64,000 nucleotides of DNA from Atriophallophorus winterbourni (taxonomy: Eukaryota > Platyhelminthes > Trematoda > Plagiorchiida > Microphallidae). Both the position numbers and the translations under genes were made by a program. The stretch spans positions 1-64,000 of the forward strand of contig JACCGJ010020878.1 of assembly GCA_013407085.1 (NCBI GenBank), read 5' to 3'. Below the pieces are notes generated by a model. The model was not told the origin of the DNA. It did no database searches and saw nothing but the letters and a program-made list of their open reading frames with translations. This document shows positions 12,801 through 22,884 of this stretch, piece by piece; the first letter of the stretch is position 1; the number at the start of each line of letters is the position of its first letter.

Positions 12801-15800
12801 GGCTTCCAAACATCTGATCAAGAAAATATTTGTATTTCTGGAATGTTTGGTATAGTATATTAAAGCATGATAAAAATATCCCACTAAACATACTTTAAAA
12901 CGGTCCACATTTTCGGCGAGCAATTGATTCAATTTCTGAAAGTCATCCCGCCCAACTTTGATTGGCAAGTGAGTAGTGAATTCTGCAATTTCAATGGCAC
13001 GCAAAGCACTATACTGTGTGCAAATGTTGTCAAATTTTAAAAAGCATTGATATGATACAATAATTTCATTTCGAGTATAGAGTCGAGTGGATGATTCCGA
13101 AATAAAAATTCAAAGTAAGCCTCAATAACCAATCAGAATCAAGACTTCTTTGATCGGAATAAGTGGTTGAATTTGGTTTATTTAATCGTATGATCATATT
13201 AAAAAATTTATAATCTTGTTGGTTCATGAAATAGGTAGCGATGATAAGGTGTGATTTCATTGGATTTTTTGGCGTCAAACAAGATATACCGCTCAGCAAG
13301 CATGTGAGAATTTTAAAATCAGAACCAAAACTGTCTACCTTTGCAAGCGGTGATTTTATAACTTTTGTCTTGAAACTCGGAGAGTCAACATGAAACAACT
13401 GGATATTCTCATTTGTGAAATGCTGTTTGCCGACGACGTAGCCATCAAACCATTGCTTAACCTCAAGAACTGATTCTTTTGTTAATCGACCGCTTGGCAG
13501 CGTTATGTGAAAATCGCTATAATGATTAGAATAATTTTTGTCAATGCATTTGGACAATAGACTGTGTTGCCTCTAATCATCACTTTTAGAAACTGCCTGC
13601 TGGAACCAGTAAATCAAATCGTAAATCTTGACTAAACTAACTTTGAAAATTATCTCTAGACACTTAAGAGAATGTACACTAATTAGTCTGAAACAAAAGC
13701 ACGCTGCCGTTGTATGCCAACATGATGTTATCATACGCCTTACTAGTAAATATGTTGCTGAATACCTTCAAAACCTAGTAATTTGATGTATGACGTTAAC
13801 GTAAAGAGATTTACGTTCTCGTGATACAAACCCAACTGAGTGAGCAAAGATTGCCAAGCCTGGAGGCGTCCATTCCAAGTTGGTGAACGGTAGATTCTGT
13901 TATCTTTAATCAGACTGTCAACGAAATCAATGAAAAAACAAAGTGCCCGAACAATTAAGAACGCAGCATTAGCCACCCACATCATTCAGATATTGTGGTG
14001 AGTGGGATTCCGCAAAAGATTTCACAAGTCGGAACGTGGATGAAAAAGGACAAATGCTCTTACTGATTATCGCATGACTTCTGTGTGTCGTAGGCGGATG
14101 TTTATGTTGATGCGGTTTCTCTAAGATAAATACAGAATTTTAGTACAATTTGGATTGTAAGGGATAGAGTTGTGAGCACCAAAATGAATTTGATCTTACT
14201 TGTTTGCATGCTGCCAAGCATTTGCAAATCCATAACGTTCCGATCAGCTAGACAAAAAATAAAGAAGTCGAAATAGAGTAGTCGAGTTTTGATGAATGGA
14301 AACATTTTTTTCGTTAGACAATAATATAAATCTGACAGCTTCGTTTGCTGTAGAGAAGCCACCATGTAATTCTAACAATGTTCTGTTTTACATCAATCGT
14401 TCAAAATAGCCTGCCTTGGAATCAATTACCAAGAAACACAATTCAACAATTAAAATAATAAGTATTCGTTACTAATGTTTTGTTCACATCCCCATCCCCT
14501 ATTCCTTGAATTATTAATTATTTTACTCCGTTTTAAATCTTAATTCGAAATATCCGATTTGCTTGGTGTATGTTGAAATATGCTAAAGACAAAATATTTT
14601 TTTTAATTCACGCTATTCTATGGACTATAATTTATTTTCTCAGCTAGTAAAAGTGAACTCTTAAAAATGCTCATATATATATGGCCATTATTGACAGCAT
14701 GAGCCCCAGCGGCATTGCTCAATATGCAGTGTACAAACTAACAAACGCTGAAAGCTGAGGAAATCGAAGGAAAACATGTATCGCACATTCCAAGAGGGTG
14801 TGAGGGCTGATCTGAACGTAATATAATCATGCGTGTTCGAATGCAACGGGACTACACGCGTTTTGTCACATACCTTGGGTACGAAAAGCAAGGAAATTCG
14901 TGGTTTTCTGCAATAGAATCAAGCCCTTTAAGAGCGTTGAATTTCCCAATTGAAGATTTATTCTTATTTCAGCGAGAACCATGCGATACCCCACAATGTG
15001 ATACTTTGTTACGGTGCAATTGGGTAAGCGGAGAGATCTTCTTATCTAAAATTTAGCATACAAAAACAGAGTATAAGAGACGCAGATCATTTTATATATG
15101 ACATATGCTGACAAATTGGTTAGAATTATTCGTGATTGGTAAAATGTGAATTGTATTATAATGTACTGTAAGTTATATTGATATAAACTAACACTGTATT
15201 CTTTAGCACAACAATATTTTTAAGCTTTGTATGACGTAGATCATGCCAGTTTTAATAACCCAGGCTGACCGAATTTCACCTTTGAACTCTTATTTCAGAC
15301 AAATCTAAATTGACTTAATCGAGTGAATTATTAATTATTAACATGTATGTCAGTATTGAACTACTCTCCACTGGTAAATTTTAGTATTTCATCCAAAAAA
15401 TCCGCTCAATTGATACGAAAACGTAACATATTGAATATCGTTTGGAACTCTGATTGTATCACTTTCTTAAGAGTTCTAAAGTTCCGAATTTACGCTCAAG
15501 AGATTGTTGAATTCGCGGTTTCAAGCATTGGGTACTTTGAGACTCGTTTCTACTGTTTTTGAGAAACTTCTGAACAATAATTGATTTTCCAATCAGGAAA
15601 ATGATTATTTCTCACTTTTTAAATGCCGAAAGCAAACATGTTGTTAGTTAATGATTTCAGTGATCAAATAAGCGAATCGAACGAATCCTTTTCTTCGGGG
15701 ATGTCACTCAAAAATTATTACAACTACATGGATGAGGCATTGCTTATTAAGTTTAATTTCTGCTGATCGTTCTCCGCTCAAATGGCATAAGTAGACCCGT

Positions 15801-18800
15801 ACTATTAATGTAATAAGCGTACACGTTAATTGTGTTGAAAAAGACATTTTGTAAAATTGATTGCATCGAGTCGTGATTGATTTTATGTTACAATAATCAC
15901 ATTTCGTTTGACGGATATGCCGTTTGTAATGTGTTACGAAAGAAACAATCGAGAAAATTTGTTGAGCTATCGATCCTTTCATTAGAGGTAAACTTATTTA
16001 CATTCAAACATTGTTCACAATTCACATAAATTTGTGATTTATGACATTGAAATGCTAAGGTTCCCGAAGGGAGTCCATTTGAAGCAGAAAATTTATTTGA
16101 TAAATAACACCAACAGAGAAGATTACATTTAATCATGAGTAAAACGCAAGTCCTAAATGCAACGTATTCCCGAAATTCAACATTCGAACCCTATAGAGTA
16201 TTTCACTAAATGTCCACGTCAATATCCTTCTTTCTCTATCACACATGAGGCAGAAACGGTTGTACATATGAAACATTATTTAAACAAAAATTAATTGTCC
16301 CATGTGAAATTCTGATGATATAATGAAATCGTGTAAAGCTAAATCGACAAATTCACCACTTCGGCCAAGTGTTTCATTTTTTCCGATGTAACTTGTCCGC
16401 ATTGCTCGTTGTGTGCAAACATATTCGTCTCCAAGTCAACGAGCAGAAATATAACTGTTGATAGACAAATAGACATGGTAGAAAATTACTATTCTTGATT
16501 CATGAGATACGCTATTAGTTTTGTCTAAATTTGAATATTACACATATTGTCTAATTAAATGGTAGAACCATTAAGTATCCGAATTGTAGATTTCTATAGC
16601 AAAATCTGGCTGGAATGACATCCGAGAACGATAACATATTGGAGAGATGAAAACGTTGCGCATACACATAAACAAAACTTGGCAAAGGGAAAACCAATAA
16701 TCCAGAGAATTTAAACGAATAATAAGTGTCAAGTGAACGTTTAGTTGAATTAAAAATTTCTGATACTACTTTTATTATCATTTGAGTGATTTTTTTTAAT
16801 AATTTTAAAAATTGAAGTTGAAATTTTTCACTTAGAAACAAAAGTATATTTTATCCCCCCTCATATCTGTCTAAGCATGGGCAACTTGACAGAACCTTAG
16901 CCCACGTGCAGTCTCTGACTGTGCGGCATTTTGCCTGGATCAGGCTTGTGCTTCCATCCATCCACCAATGAGTAGGATAAATTGAGTTTATTAATAAAAA
17001 ACGTTACAGTTTACGTAGCGGAACTATGCGATTCAAATCGATTAATTCTCAAATAATTTCCAGAACTATTTTACTGTTACGAAATGCAAGGAAAAGGTTT
17101 TCAGATTTGTTTAATAATGGTAATTCTTTCCGTGTGATTTGCAATGTTTGCTACGTCGGATGCATTGCAACAAACCGTACACATCTAAGGCGTACATTAT
17201 TCGTGTATATCAATAGCGAATCTCATCGCAGTAATCCTATTTTGAATCCTTTTTTGTGTAATTGATGTCAATTAAACTCAAATCGAGGCCATTGCATCCA
17301 TTACAGACCGTCGTGATCAACTTTGTGAATAGTTCGATGGGCTTCCCACGAATGAGTAGTCACAAAAATAAACTGGAATATTTTACCACTTATGTATTTT
17401 CTCCACAAAACAAATATCGTGTACCCGATTTCACACATTCACTATCTGTCCGCTAAATCGAGGTATAAAAAGGACAATTGAATCAATTTATGACGGGATC
17501 TATCACAGCCATTATGACATATATCGGCCTCTGGGTTAAATCATCAATGCTGTTGTCTTCTTATATATTTTCCCAGAATTAAGTGCTAGTCAAGAGTGCC
17601 AGGCTGGAGGGAGATTCATTATTGTTTGATCAATGTGAGACAGACGGCTGACGGTGAACCGGCCCTAGAAGCACTGTACTACCATAATTATGGTTCAGTT
17701 ATTCCTGTCCTGAAGAACACAGAGAGAAGATAGTTCAATTGAACTTCATCATGAGTGAATCTCAAGGCTATTGCATTCACCGCGGACGGTTTTCATCGAC
17801 TTTTTAAACATTCTCCGCAGAATATGTAATTAATAATTAGCCGGAAACATAGATGAATATATTTTCTCGATGCGAAATAAATCCGTTTTTTGTTTGTTCC
17901 GAATTGAAGGTCATTTAGTTATACCACTCTAGAACTGGTGAGGAAAATCATTGATCAATACCAAAAATACATCGATTATAAAGATTCTTCTGACTCAAAA
18001 TTTTATTGGGTAAACAATTGTTGTAGCTTGCGCCTTTAAATGTCATAAAATTCCCAGAACGTACTGAATCTTTTCGGAGGAAATTTTACCGCTCTGTATT
18101 CAGAATATTCTATCAACTGTACTTTTATTTGCAGAACAATAGCATCTGGTCTTTCTACCAACGTTCCACGTTGGTGACTGCGGAAGAAATATTAACTGGA
18201 ATGTCAGGGCCAGATTTACAATCACTACATATCAGTTCTGTTACTGAGAAAACTTCCAGCCATATATACCAGCCGGTATAACTTCGCGTGCTATCAATAG
18301 GAAATTGCATGAACTTTGAGTTTCCCCACTCAGCTACTTTGTCTGATGCCCACAATTTTTAGCAATCTGGAATTAATGCGTTACCAGGCGAATCTCGTCG
18401 GAATTAATCTGCGTGTGCTTGTTGCATTTAGCTCATTTTAGCTAATGCTCATACATAACACCATTATCAATCAATTGGTAATAAAATCTTTTTGGAGATT
18501 GGAGTCATAACGAAAATTATCTCTGAAACACAGCAAATATATTGAAACGTTTGTGTGATTTTATACATAGAAACAAATGGTTTTGACATAGCTTTGTCAT
18601 GCTCAAATCGGTGAAATATTTTTCTGATGTCCATGTTCATTCTTTAATTGCGTGAAGCATTTGCACAAGCTAACGTGAAGTATATCAAGGGCTATTATGA
18701 GGTTATTCGAATAGCAGCTCTTTGGCCCTGAATATGAAATATTCAAAATAACATAGGAAACTGCTTTTATACTAGCCAATTAGTAAAACAAAGGTTGTCA

Positions 18801-20428
18801 CAGCCGGGGGTGGTAGTAGGAATGAGCCACCTACTATCTATAAAATGTTCCCTCCTGGCGTGCGTCTCAAATAGCCTCTGACAACCAAGTCCAACTCCTG
18901 GCCTGCACAAGTGGCTTTCACAAGCCTGGCGGAACTGCTCTTACTGACAGGAAAAGAGGCGAAGGCGGGTGGTTGGCGCATAGAGACCAGTTTGCTCCAG
19001 GCAGATGGAGCTCGTCAGCTACTGGCGATCAATCTAGGGAAAGGAAAACCCTGACTCCAAAACCCCACTGCTTCGTGGCTCACCCGATTGCGGGAGAGGC
19101 TTCGGAGAAAATCCCGAGGAAAAATCCGGAGAGAAGCGCCGTAGGTAGATAACTGGCGTACAGCGCATTTATCTGCCAACTCTCTGCTGACTTGTAGTTC
19201 GCACTTGGCTGTGCAAAGGCTGGAGAGTTGTACTCGAACAAACATCGAGTGGTACCGGAGACATCACTTGTACACTATCCCCAAGAAACATCATGATGAT
19301 GTCTCAATGTATATCTCAGCTCTCTGCCACGGCATTCTCAAGACGCAACGCGCCCTTGGCTCTTTCAGCGGCTAGGGTGAAAAGTAAGCTAGCTGGTGCA
19401 GTAAATATCCGTTAAAACGTTTATCTGGGATGCTGAAACGTACGGACACTGCCCGCGTCCAGGGTTATCCGATTGAATACGTTCCAGTCTTCAAATACCT
19501 CGGCTCAAGTATATTGCCTAACGATCAGGCGAAAGATGAAGTGAAGATAAGGGTCGATCGTGCTCGTAACGCGGTTTTGCAGTTGAAGGGCACCCTTTGG
19601 CGGAAGCCCGGGATCAGCCTAAAAACTGAGACGTGTGTTTATGAACCAGCGATCCGCCCTGTACTGCTTTACGGATGAGATACATGGCCTTTAATCTCAC
19701 TATATGTACGCACATTAAAAGTGTTCGACCATTGGTGCTTCAGGGTAATATGGGCATCCGATATACTGACCGAGTATCTAACGCAGCCGTACGGAAGCGA
19801 TCTATTCACCAGATGAATAAAAAGAATACATTGAATTAATCTGTTCGTAAATATCGTGCAAGTATTTCGAATGACTTTGATTAACAACCAGGGACACTCT
19901 TTACAATCGTTGCAAATATAACCGGATATTTATTGTGCGATAATGTTATCAGTCAAATTGAGAGTCATTAAATAACATCAGAAGCTCAGCATGTATTCAT
20001 TAAAATTATACTAAGATACGTTGTTCAAAAATAACTTGTTTATGTGTTCAGATGCGAACGTCCGAAACAAGAATACCTTACAATACAGGCCTTTAGCGTT
20101 CACACAGTATGGTCGGTTTTATTGTGCTCTCAATCACAAGGATACAAACTGCCCAGTCGTGGATTATTAGCATAAATTCGAGCAGCGTTGTTGAGAAAAG
20201 ACAATGCACTACACAATTATACTAACCATAAGGCAACCAACTTTGATACAATATAATTTAATTCCTAACGCTCTGCAAAACTCTTTATACTAGGATTAAA
20301 CTCGCTTAGAGGCACCGGTTTTGGTCGAAAGAATATTTCAAGAAGTCAAACATAACTAAATCGAACTCACTTTCGCCTCGAACCAACAAAGTTATTGCCA
20401 TACAGCTTATTATAGCAAGGATATGCAT
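3771..20428 (-). CDS. gene A: multi-exon secreted protein of unrecognised family (minus-strand paralogue)
   Basis: A gene model built from exons conserved with gene B (53.7-63.6 kb, plus strand). It starts with a signal peptide (MHILAIISCMAITLLVRG) at 20428 and runs left through about 14 short exons to a stop near 3771. Exons 1, 2, 4, 5, 6, 11, 12 and 13 have exactly the same length as in B, with donors such as gtgagt, gtatgt and gtaag. Phases join cleanly for exons 5-6 and 11-12-13-14, and for 2-4 if exon 3 is skipped. Exon 4b (15.9-16.2 kb) follows exon 4 in phase, but no donor that would join it to exon 5 was found. Lesions: the exon 5 acceptor reads CG instead of AG, and the region matching B exon 10b carries in-frame stops. 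The gene may therefore be a pseudogene or be spliced differently. The protein is probably extracellular, but I do not recognise a domain. Confidence 0.55.
5127..5340 (-). CDS. gene A exon 13
   Basis: This 214-bp exon from a ctcag acceptor to a gtaag donor encodes 71 codons including CIITNDTKQNASRFQRIEL and LLVAMKGYTVGYYLTWNEL. Gene B exon 13 is also 214 bp and open. It joins exon 12 in phase 0. Confidence 0.65.
5720..6115 (+). pseudogene. CR1/jockey-type reverse transcriptase C-terminal fragment
   Basis: Plus-strand codons read NLFDSRYRHLRGDLILMFSI, LHTLNQPVNQLFTRLPP and YTVLIPDSKLN, then a stop and WNSLPPNV in another frame. This order is the characteristic C-terminal tail of CR1/jockey-like ORF2 proteins. 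It is the 3' end only and is inactive. It lies in a gene A intron. Confidence 0.65.
7500..7835 (-). pseudogene. CR1/jockey-type reverse transcriptase palm fragment
   Basis: Minus-strand reading shows ISKAFDRMDHSILLSKLQ (the first catalytic aspartate block) and, after frame changes, FYIKDLSKVVSVKMVLFADN, which corresponds to the YIND...FADD block. The second aspartate of FADD is N here. It is broken, lacks other domains and lies inside a gene A intron. A matching upstream piece on the plus strand near 7100 (MVGYRESTTILLLRD) may belong to a different fragment. Confidence 0.6.
8025..8083 (-). CDS. gene A exon 12
   Basis: This 59-bp exon from a tttacag acceptor to a gtgaga donor encodes VIQFIVMVTENEVTGSFCTR when joined to exon 11. 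Between A and B most changes are silent in this frame (six silent, two replacing), while the alternative open frame would have about seven replacements. This is direct support for the frame. Confidence 0.65.
8449..8483. repeat. (TA)n microsatellite
   Basis: A run of alternating TA interrupted once, within a gene A intron. Confidence 0.9.
8768..9655 (-). mobile_element. pogo/Tigger-like DNA transposon remnant, internally deleted
   Basis: The left end reads TA then CAGTGGAACCTGGGTAC, followed by repeated GTTCGTTATAAGCGG-type motifs, a pattern typical of Tigger/pogo ends. The right side has GTTCGTAATAGGCGAG, TTCGTTGTACGAATG and TTCGTTGTAAGCGAATTCG in related form but no clean matching terminus. 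The only coding part is a 64-codon minus-strand frame with a CENP-B-type helix-turn-helix. At under 0.9 kb it is far shorter than an autonomous element. It sits in a gene A intron. Confidence 0.6.
9021..9215 (-). pseudogene. truncated pogo/CENP-B-type transposase N-terminus
   Basis: 64 residues beginning MAYRQRKREQFCQENKREIV, with a helix-turn-helix signature (MTKSEIAKKYGIAKSTLST) typical of the first CENP-B-type DNA-binding domain of pogo/Tigger transposases. The catalytic DDE domain is absent. An AATAAA overlaps the base just after the stop codon. In a full protein this domain would bind the element's ends. Confidence 0.6.
9660..11217. other. gene A intron; nothing else supported
   Basis: AT-rich sequence with no coding frame, structural RNA or transposon end that I can defend. 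It lies between gene A exons 11 and 12 and to the right of the pogo-like remnant. Confidence 0.5.
11218..11452 (-). CDS. gene A exon 11
   Basis: This 235-bp exon from a tcctag acceptor to a gtaag donor encodes 78 codons including DYNLRRFPENWPLNALPILV and IEYGLYPDG. Gene B exon 11 is also 235 bp and open throughout, with 15 amino-acid differences and about 6 silent codon differences by my count. That is weak purifying selection at best, yet the exon is much better conserved than the adjacent introns. Confidence 0.65.
12114..12190 (-). ncRNA. hammerhead-like motif, best-preserved core in the window
   Basis: On the minus strand the order is CCCTAC, CTGATGA, a short AT-rich hairpin region, GAAAC, CGGTT, GTGGGG. 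CCCTAC and GTGGGG can pair fully, counting one T-G wobble, as stem I. CTGATGA and GAAA are the invariant hammerhead blocks. The triplet before the inferred cleavage point is GTT rather than the favoured GTC, and stem II is weaker than in other copies, so activity is uncertain. The stem III equivalent is the self-complementary ACCGGT, as in ribozymes thought to act as dimers. Confidence 0.5.
12190..12440 (-). pseudogene. gene A remnant of exon 10b
   Basis: This sequence is homologous to the open 255-bp exon 10b of gene B, for example an ATTGATCCAAATTATCCGCA stretch near the 3' end. In A it is interrupted by adjacent stops where B reads LETIKYQ. A hammerhead-type repeat fragment lies directly beyond it at 12114-12190. 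Confidence 0.45.
12687..12813 (-). CDS. gene A exon 10
   Basis: This 127-bp segment from a gatcag acceptor to a gtaaat donor encodes CLEAEFNRVHRPFSTNALTS and FEMRDHLFHDVF. Gene B aligns (VQFNCVFRPVSNN, SVEIREYLS) but meets a stop late in the exon. It ends in phase 0, as exons 10b and 11 require. Confidence 0.45.
12894..13013 (-). CDS. gene A exon 9
   Basis: This 120-bp exon (40 codons) from a cacacag acceptor to a gtatgt donor encodes YSALRAIEIAEFTTHLPI and DDFQKLNQLLAENVDRFK. Gene B retains the donor but is 119 bp, with one base lost near its start, and has lost the acceptor AG. Confidence 0.55.
13066..13516 (-). CDS. gene A exon 8 (largest)
   Basis: After a ttatag acceptor at 13516 the frame stays open for about 150 codons to a stop at 13066, encoding DFHITLPSGRLTKESVLEV, KQWFDGYVVGKQHFTNENIQ and later SGISCLTPKNP. 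Gene B aligns codon for codon over its first 35 codons but has two in-frame stops and no acceptor AG. Agreement in this frame with the decayed copy shows it was once coding. The true donor within or near the end is not clear. Confidence 0.5.
13775..13859 (-). CDS. gene A candidate exon 7
   Basis: After a ctccag acceptor in the right phase it encodes LAIFAHSVGFVSRERKSLYV and NVIHQIT. Gene B keeps the frame as LPNFAQSVRFVS, then a stop, then ARKSLFVHV. The donor (gttttg) is non-standard, so the 3' boundary is tentative. Confidence 0.35.
14200..14247 (-). CDS. gene A exon 6
   Basis: This 48-bp exon lies between ttgtctag and gtaaga and encodes DRNVMDLQMLGSMQT. The phase joins exon 5 exactly. Gene B exon 6 has the same length and reads DRNKMDLKMLGSMET. 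Confidence 0.6.
14874..15028 (-). CDS. gene A exon 5 (acceptor site mutated)
   Basis: This 155-bp segment encodes YHIVGYRMVLAEIRINLQLG and later TTNFLAFRTQ, ending at a gtatgt donor. Gene B exon 5 is also 155 bp and has a ctcttag acceptor. In A the same spot reads ctctccg, so the invariant AG is lost. This suggests the copy is damaged or uses another acceptor. The plus-strand reading here is open too, but its conservation is a by-product of the duplication. Confidence 0.55.
15417..15475 (-). other. conserved short segment, possible exon of gene A
   Basis: A 59-bp stretch between a ctttag acceptor and a gtatca donor encodes TLKKVIQSEFQTIFNMLRF. Gene B near 56.53 kb preserves TLEEMIQSEFQ and then shifts frame. 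Phase does not fit its neighbours, so it may be an exon of a different isoform or just conserved duplicated sequence. Confidence 0.25.
15897..16190 (-). CDS. gene A candidate exon 4b
   Basis: After a ctatag acceptor in the phase left by exon 4, 98 codons stay open, starting GSNVEFREYVAFRTC. Gene B at about 55.8 kb encodes NDAFRNYVTFRTC in the matching place and then reaches a stop a few codons on. The exon 3' boundary is not resolved, because no donor that would join exon 5 in phase is obvious. Confidence 0.3.
   Translation of the reverse strand, partial: GSNVEFREYVAFRTCVLLMIKCNLLCWCYLSNKFSASNGLPSGTLAFQCHKSQIYVNCEQCLNVNKFTSNERIDSSTNFLDCFFRNTLQTAYPSNEM
16357..16454 (-). CDS. gene A exon 4
   Basis: This 98-bp exon runs from a caacag acceptor to a gtgaat donor and encodes IFLLVDLETNMFAHNEQC and GQVTSEKMKHLAEV. 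Gene B has the same length, the same splice points and nearly the same peptide. The opposite-strand reading is also open but is not supported by the splice sites. Confidence 0.6.
16860..18158. other. gene A intronic region; a GC-richer segment at 16860-16975
   Basis: Mostly AT-rich. A segment at 16860-16975 (cagtctctgactgtgcggc, caggcttgtgcttccatcc) is richer in GC than its surroundings and could be a degenerate retroelement piece, but I cannot assign it. Plus-strand open frames at 17026-17456 have no support. Confidence 0.35.
18159..18342 (-). CDS. gene A candidate exon 3 (no visible B counterpart)
   Basis: An open segment after a gcatcag acceptor encodes DKVAEWGNSKFMQFPID and STRSYTGWYIWLEVF, ending near a possible gtagaa donor. 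Residue composition looks protein-like. No matching segment was found in gene B, where ribozyme-type repeats occupy the corresponding interval. The acceptor phase fits exon 2, but the donor phase does not fit exon 4, so the boundaries are uncertain. Confidence 0.35.
18790..19300 (+). mobile_element. 5' leader fragment of an RTE-like element
   Basis: From CAAAGGTTGTCACAGCCGGG onward this matches, in the same order, the 5' leader of the full-length RTE-like element at 32.05-35.86 kb (CTATAAAATG, GCGTGCGTCTCAAA, CAGATGGAGCTCGT, GGGAAAGGAAAACCCTGA). It then diverges into TAGTTCGCACTTGGCTGTGC, which is shared with the fragment at 63.6 kb. It sits in a gene A intron and lacks the endonuclease region. 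Confidence 0.7.
19430..19800 (+). pseudogene. RTE-type reverse transcriptase C-terminal fragment
   Basis: The frame at 19430-19678 reads VFKYLGSSILPNDQAKDEVK and later RPVLLYG, then a stop where a residue of the usual YGCETW block should be, followed by DTWPL and TLKVFDHWC. This is the thumb/connector region after the reverse transcriptase domain. It follows the leader fragment at 18.8-19.3 kb with the endonuclease and catalytic core missing, so the two may be one internally deleted insertion. Confidence 0.6.
20104..20208 (-). CDS. gene A exon 2
   Basis: This 105-bp exon lies between an acceptor (gtgtag) and a gtgaac donor. It encodes STTLLEFMLIIHDWAVCILV and more. The frame continues from exon 1 and is open in both A and B, whereas an alternative frame is open only in A. 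Gene B exon 2 is also 105 bp. Confidence 0.55.
20371..20428 (-). CDS. gene A exon 1: start codon and signal peptide
   Basis: This 58-bp exon encodes MHILAIISCMAITLLVRG plus part of the next codon and ends at a gtgagt donor. A hydrophobic stretch after the start is typical of a secretory signal peptide. Gene B has a 58-bp counterpart with a gtaagt donor at the same position. Confidence 0.6.
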
Positions 20429-20989
20429 TTCAATTATGACTTGCGTTTCTCTGCTACACGATATGGCGATATCGATGAACGAAGAACATTTGTATCGATG
20501 ATAACGGGTCACGGCCACTTTCAGCACACAGAAAAAACATGATTTTGACTAATTTGGTAGAATATGACTGTGCACACGGCTATAATATGGATAAAAAATT
20601 GTGAATTTTCTGGTTGCTCCGACCTCATAAACTCATGTTTCACGAAGCATATCGTTTGACTTACAGTTGTAGATTTATCAAGTGATTCACTGTGGTTTTG
20701 CTTCATCACTAAGATTACACATTGTAGATGAGTCACCTAGAAAGCACATGAAAATCTGTTAATCAATCAGCGGAAAGTTTCCGTACTACATGTTTCGTAC
20801 ATCCGTTTTCTTTCCAAGTTTCACCAATATTCTCGCTTCATTATTTTAAAATCAATTTGATTTTAACGTTGACTTGACTTGTTTTTTCACTTATTTCTTT
20901 TTCGTAAAAGATACCGATGAAAAGCTTGCAGACAAAAATTTCGGGTTTCACAGGCGGCGAAAATGTCCGTAGATATCGGTATGTGCGAT

Positions 20990-20990
<1 letters not shown>

Positions 20991-21034
<44 letters not shown>

Positions 21035-21042
21035 ATATATAT
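20991..21042. repeat. (TA)n microsatellite
   Basis: About 50 bp of alternating TA with one TT interruption, upstream of the gene A start. Confidence 0.95.
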
Positions 21043-22880
21043 TGAGTTATTAAATGAGTTGACTATGAACGACTACATGGTTTGGTATTAACGTTATAAA
21101 CTAGACGAAAAGGTATCACTTATCACAGACAAAATTACAAAGGCCATACTTCACAGTTGTCGCATTTCTGAGCCAGATCCAATATCAGCCTACTTGAAGG
21201 AAATGTACCACCGCACTGAAAACCTTGAATGATTATTAATATTACTAAAGGCGGCAGACGTTTCACACAACAAACTTCACATCTTGAATGCCACTTGAGT
21301 TAATATTTGAATTAATGGAATGCAACTTGACTGTGCGCATACTAGAACATTTGATGTATAAAAACGTGCCTTGGAAAGAAATAGTTGCTGTTCAACTAAC
21401 CCACTCACAAAGTTCTAGGATTGAATGAATTACATAGACTAACGTGATGCTGTACATACTTACTAAATCGATATTTCCTGAGGATTCGTTAGATTCAACC
21501 ACATTATTTTAATCGAAAACGAGCTCACGTGTAAGTTAGCAGCAATTTATCTAGAAGAATAGTCGTCCCACGTGTAGTTCAGCAGGACCTTATGCTTGGA
21601 ACTCTTCTGTTCTTGGTGTTTATGAATGATGCATTGCAGGATATTGTTGTACTTTGATAGTGTTTGCCGGTGATATTAAAATAAGGATGTATGCTATGCT
21701 TGTTAATGACTGCACGACAACACAACGGGATCTCTGAAAATTATTCCATTTGATTCCATTCTACATGCGTTTAGATCCAGTTATGGAAAAGATTGTTCCT
21801 TATCAGCCTGATCCAACAGAGGCATACAAGCGGAACTTATTTATCATTCTTCTACGGTTTCGAGCGAATGCGGATCCTTACCCTACTATTTCAACCTGAT
21901 GAGCGCATAAAACAAGAAACTAGTGATGGTGTGTGAGTGTGCGAAGAAAATGCATGCCAACAGATATTTAAATTTTGCGCATCACCATAATAGCTAAATT
22001 TCAAGTCCTAAACTGTAGACTGTAGATTTATGTGAACTTAATTTAGTTACAATATACTTTCAGTAATTTTAATCACAATGGTGTGGTGTGTATCCATCTG
22101 AATGTTATCTGCCACTGTTATTTTCTGCAAGATTCATACATCCCCTCTTCATCAACAATGTATGTTAACATAATGATACGTATTTAACATTAGCTTCGTG
22201 CTTTTCTTCAAGATTAACCGAACTATATTTGCAACGAGAGACTGACTTTTCGCCACTAAATCTGATGAGAATATTATTCACTGTCAATTTTCGCCATCTC
22301 CGCACGATGCAATACGGACTGAAATCTGCCATATCAAATCTGTCCTGCTTAAAGTCTTACACACTCGTCAACCTGATGATAATAATACTATTCGGCGCGA
22401 TGTAATGCTCGCATACACCTAAACAATACGTTGATCAATTCAAGCAAATTGACTGCTTGAAACGGAATTGCTTAATGATTCCGTGTCCAAGCATGGTGAT
22501 ACACAAATGAAACGTTTTGGGGACTTTTGGCTGCTGATAACACATGTGAGGTCTCTGATGAAGTAGCACGTAACATAGCATAAGCTTCCACTTGCCGAAA
22601 AATAAGTGACCCTGAAAACAACGAAGCATCTGAATAATGAAAGAGTGTCCTAGTGTGTTTGTATGTATTTGTATGTCCTCCCGGATAAAAAATTAGGAAT
22701 ACGCTCCTGTTTCAAAACTTATCACGCTGGATGATCAATTTTTAAGCAAATAGCTTGGTGTGAATCAGTGGAGCAAAGCATTTTCAGAATTTGAATTTGT
22801 CCCTAAGTCATTTTAAAATTCTTGTTTTGAATGACCAATGTTTTATTTTTTAATGACTTTGGCAGTATTTTAACTTGTGT
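21043..22880. other. intergenic, with one decayed reverse transcriptase scrap
   Basis: Apart from the fragment at 21570-21720 nothing coding is supported. Sequence is AT-rich with several short open frames typical of chance. Confidence 0.45.
21570..21720 (+). pseudogene. CR1/jockey-type reverse transcriptase scrap
   Basis: Plus strand reads VQQDLMLGTLLFLVFMNDAL followed out of frame by VFAGDIKI. These correspond to the VPQGS-LGPLLF-YIND and FADD-K blocks of jockey/CR1-like reverse transcriptases, with the FADD core degraded to FAGD. Nothing else of the element is visible. Confidence 0.5.
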
Positions 22881-22884
22881 AACA

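Noticed and set aside
14829..15056. Plus-strand open frame of about 75 codons whose peptide is conserved at 56898-57089 on the minus strand
   Set aside because: The splice sites and the phase with exon 6 support the opposite strand (exon 5 of genes A and B). The conservation follows from the duplication.
16345..16480. Plus-strand frame with CPHCSLCANIFVSKSTSRN conserved at 55.5 kb, looking like a zinc-binding CPHC motif
   Set aside because: It is the complement of exon 4 (LLVDLETNMFAHNEQC), which has matching acceptor and donor sites in both copies.
20160..20208. Alternative frame of exon 2 reading LNNAARIYANNPRLGSLYP
   Set aside because: Copy B has a stop in this frame and the phase disagrees with exon 1. 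The other frame is open in both copies.
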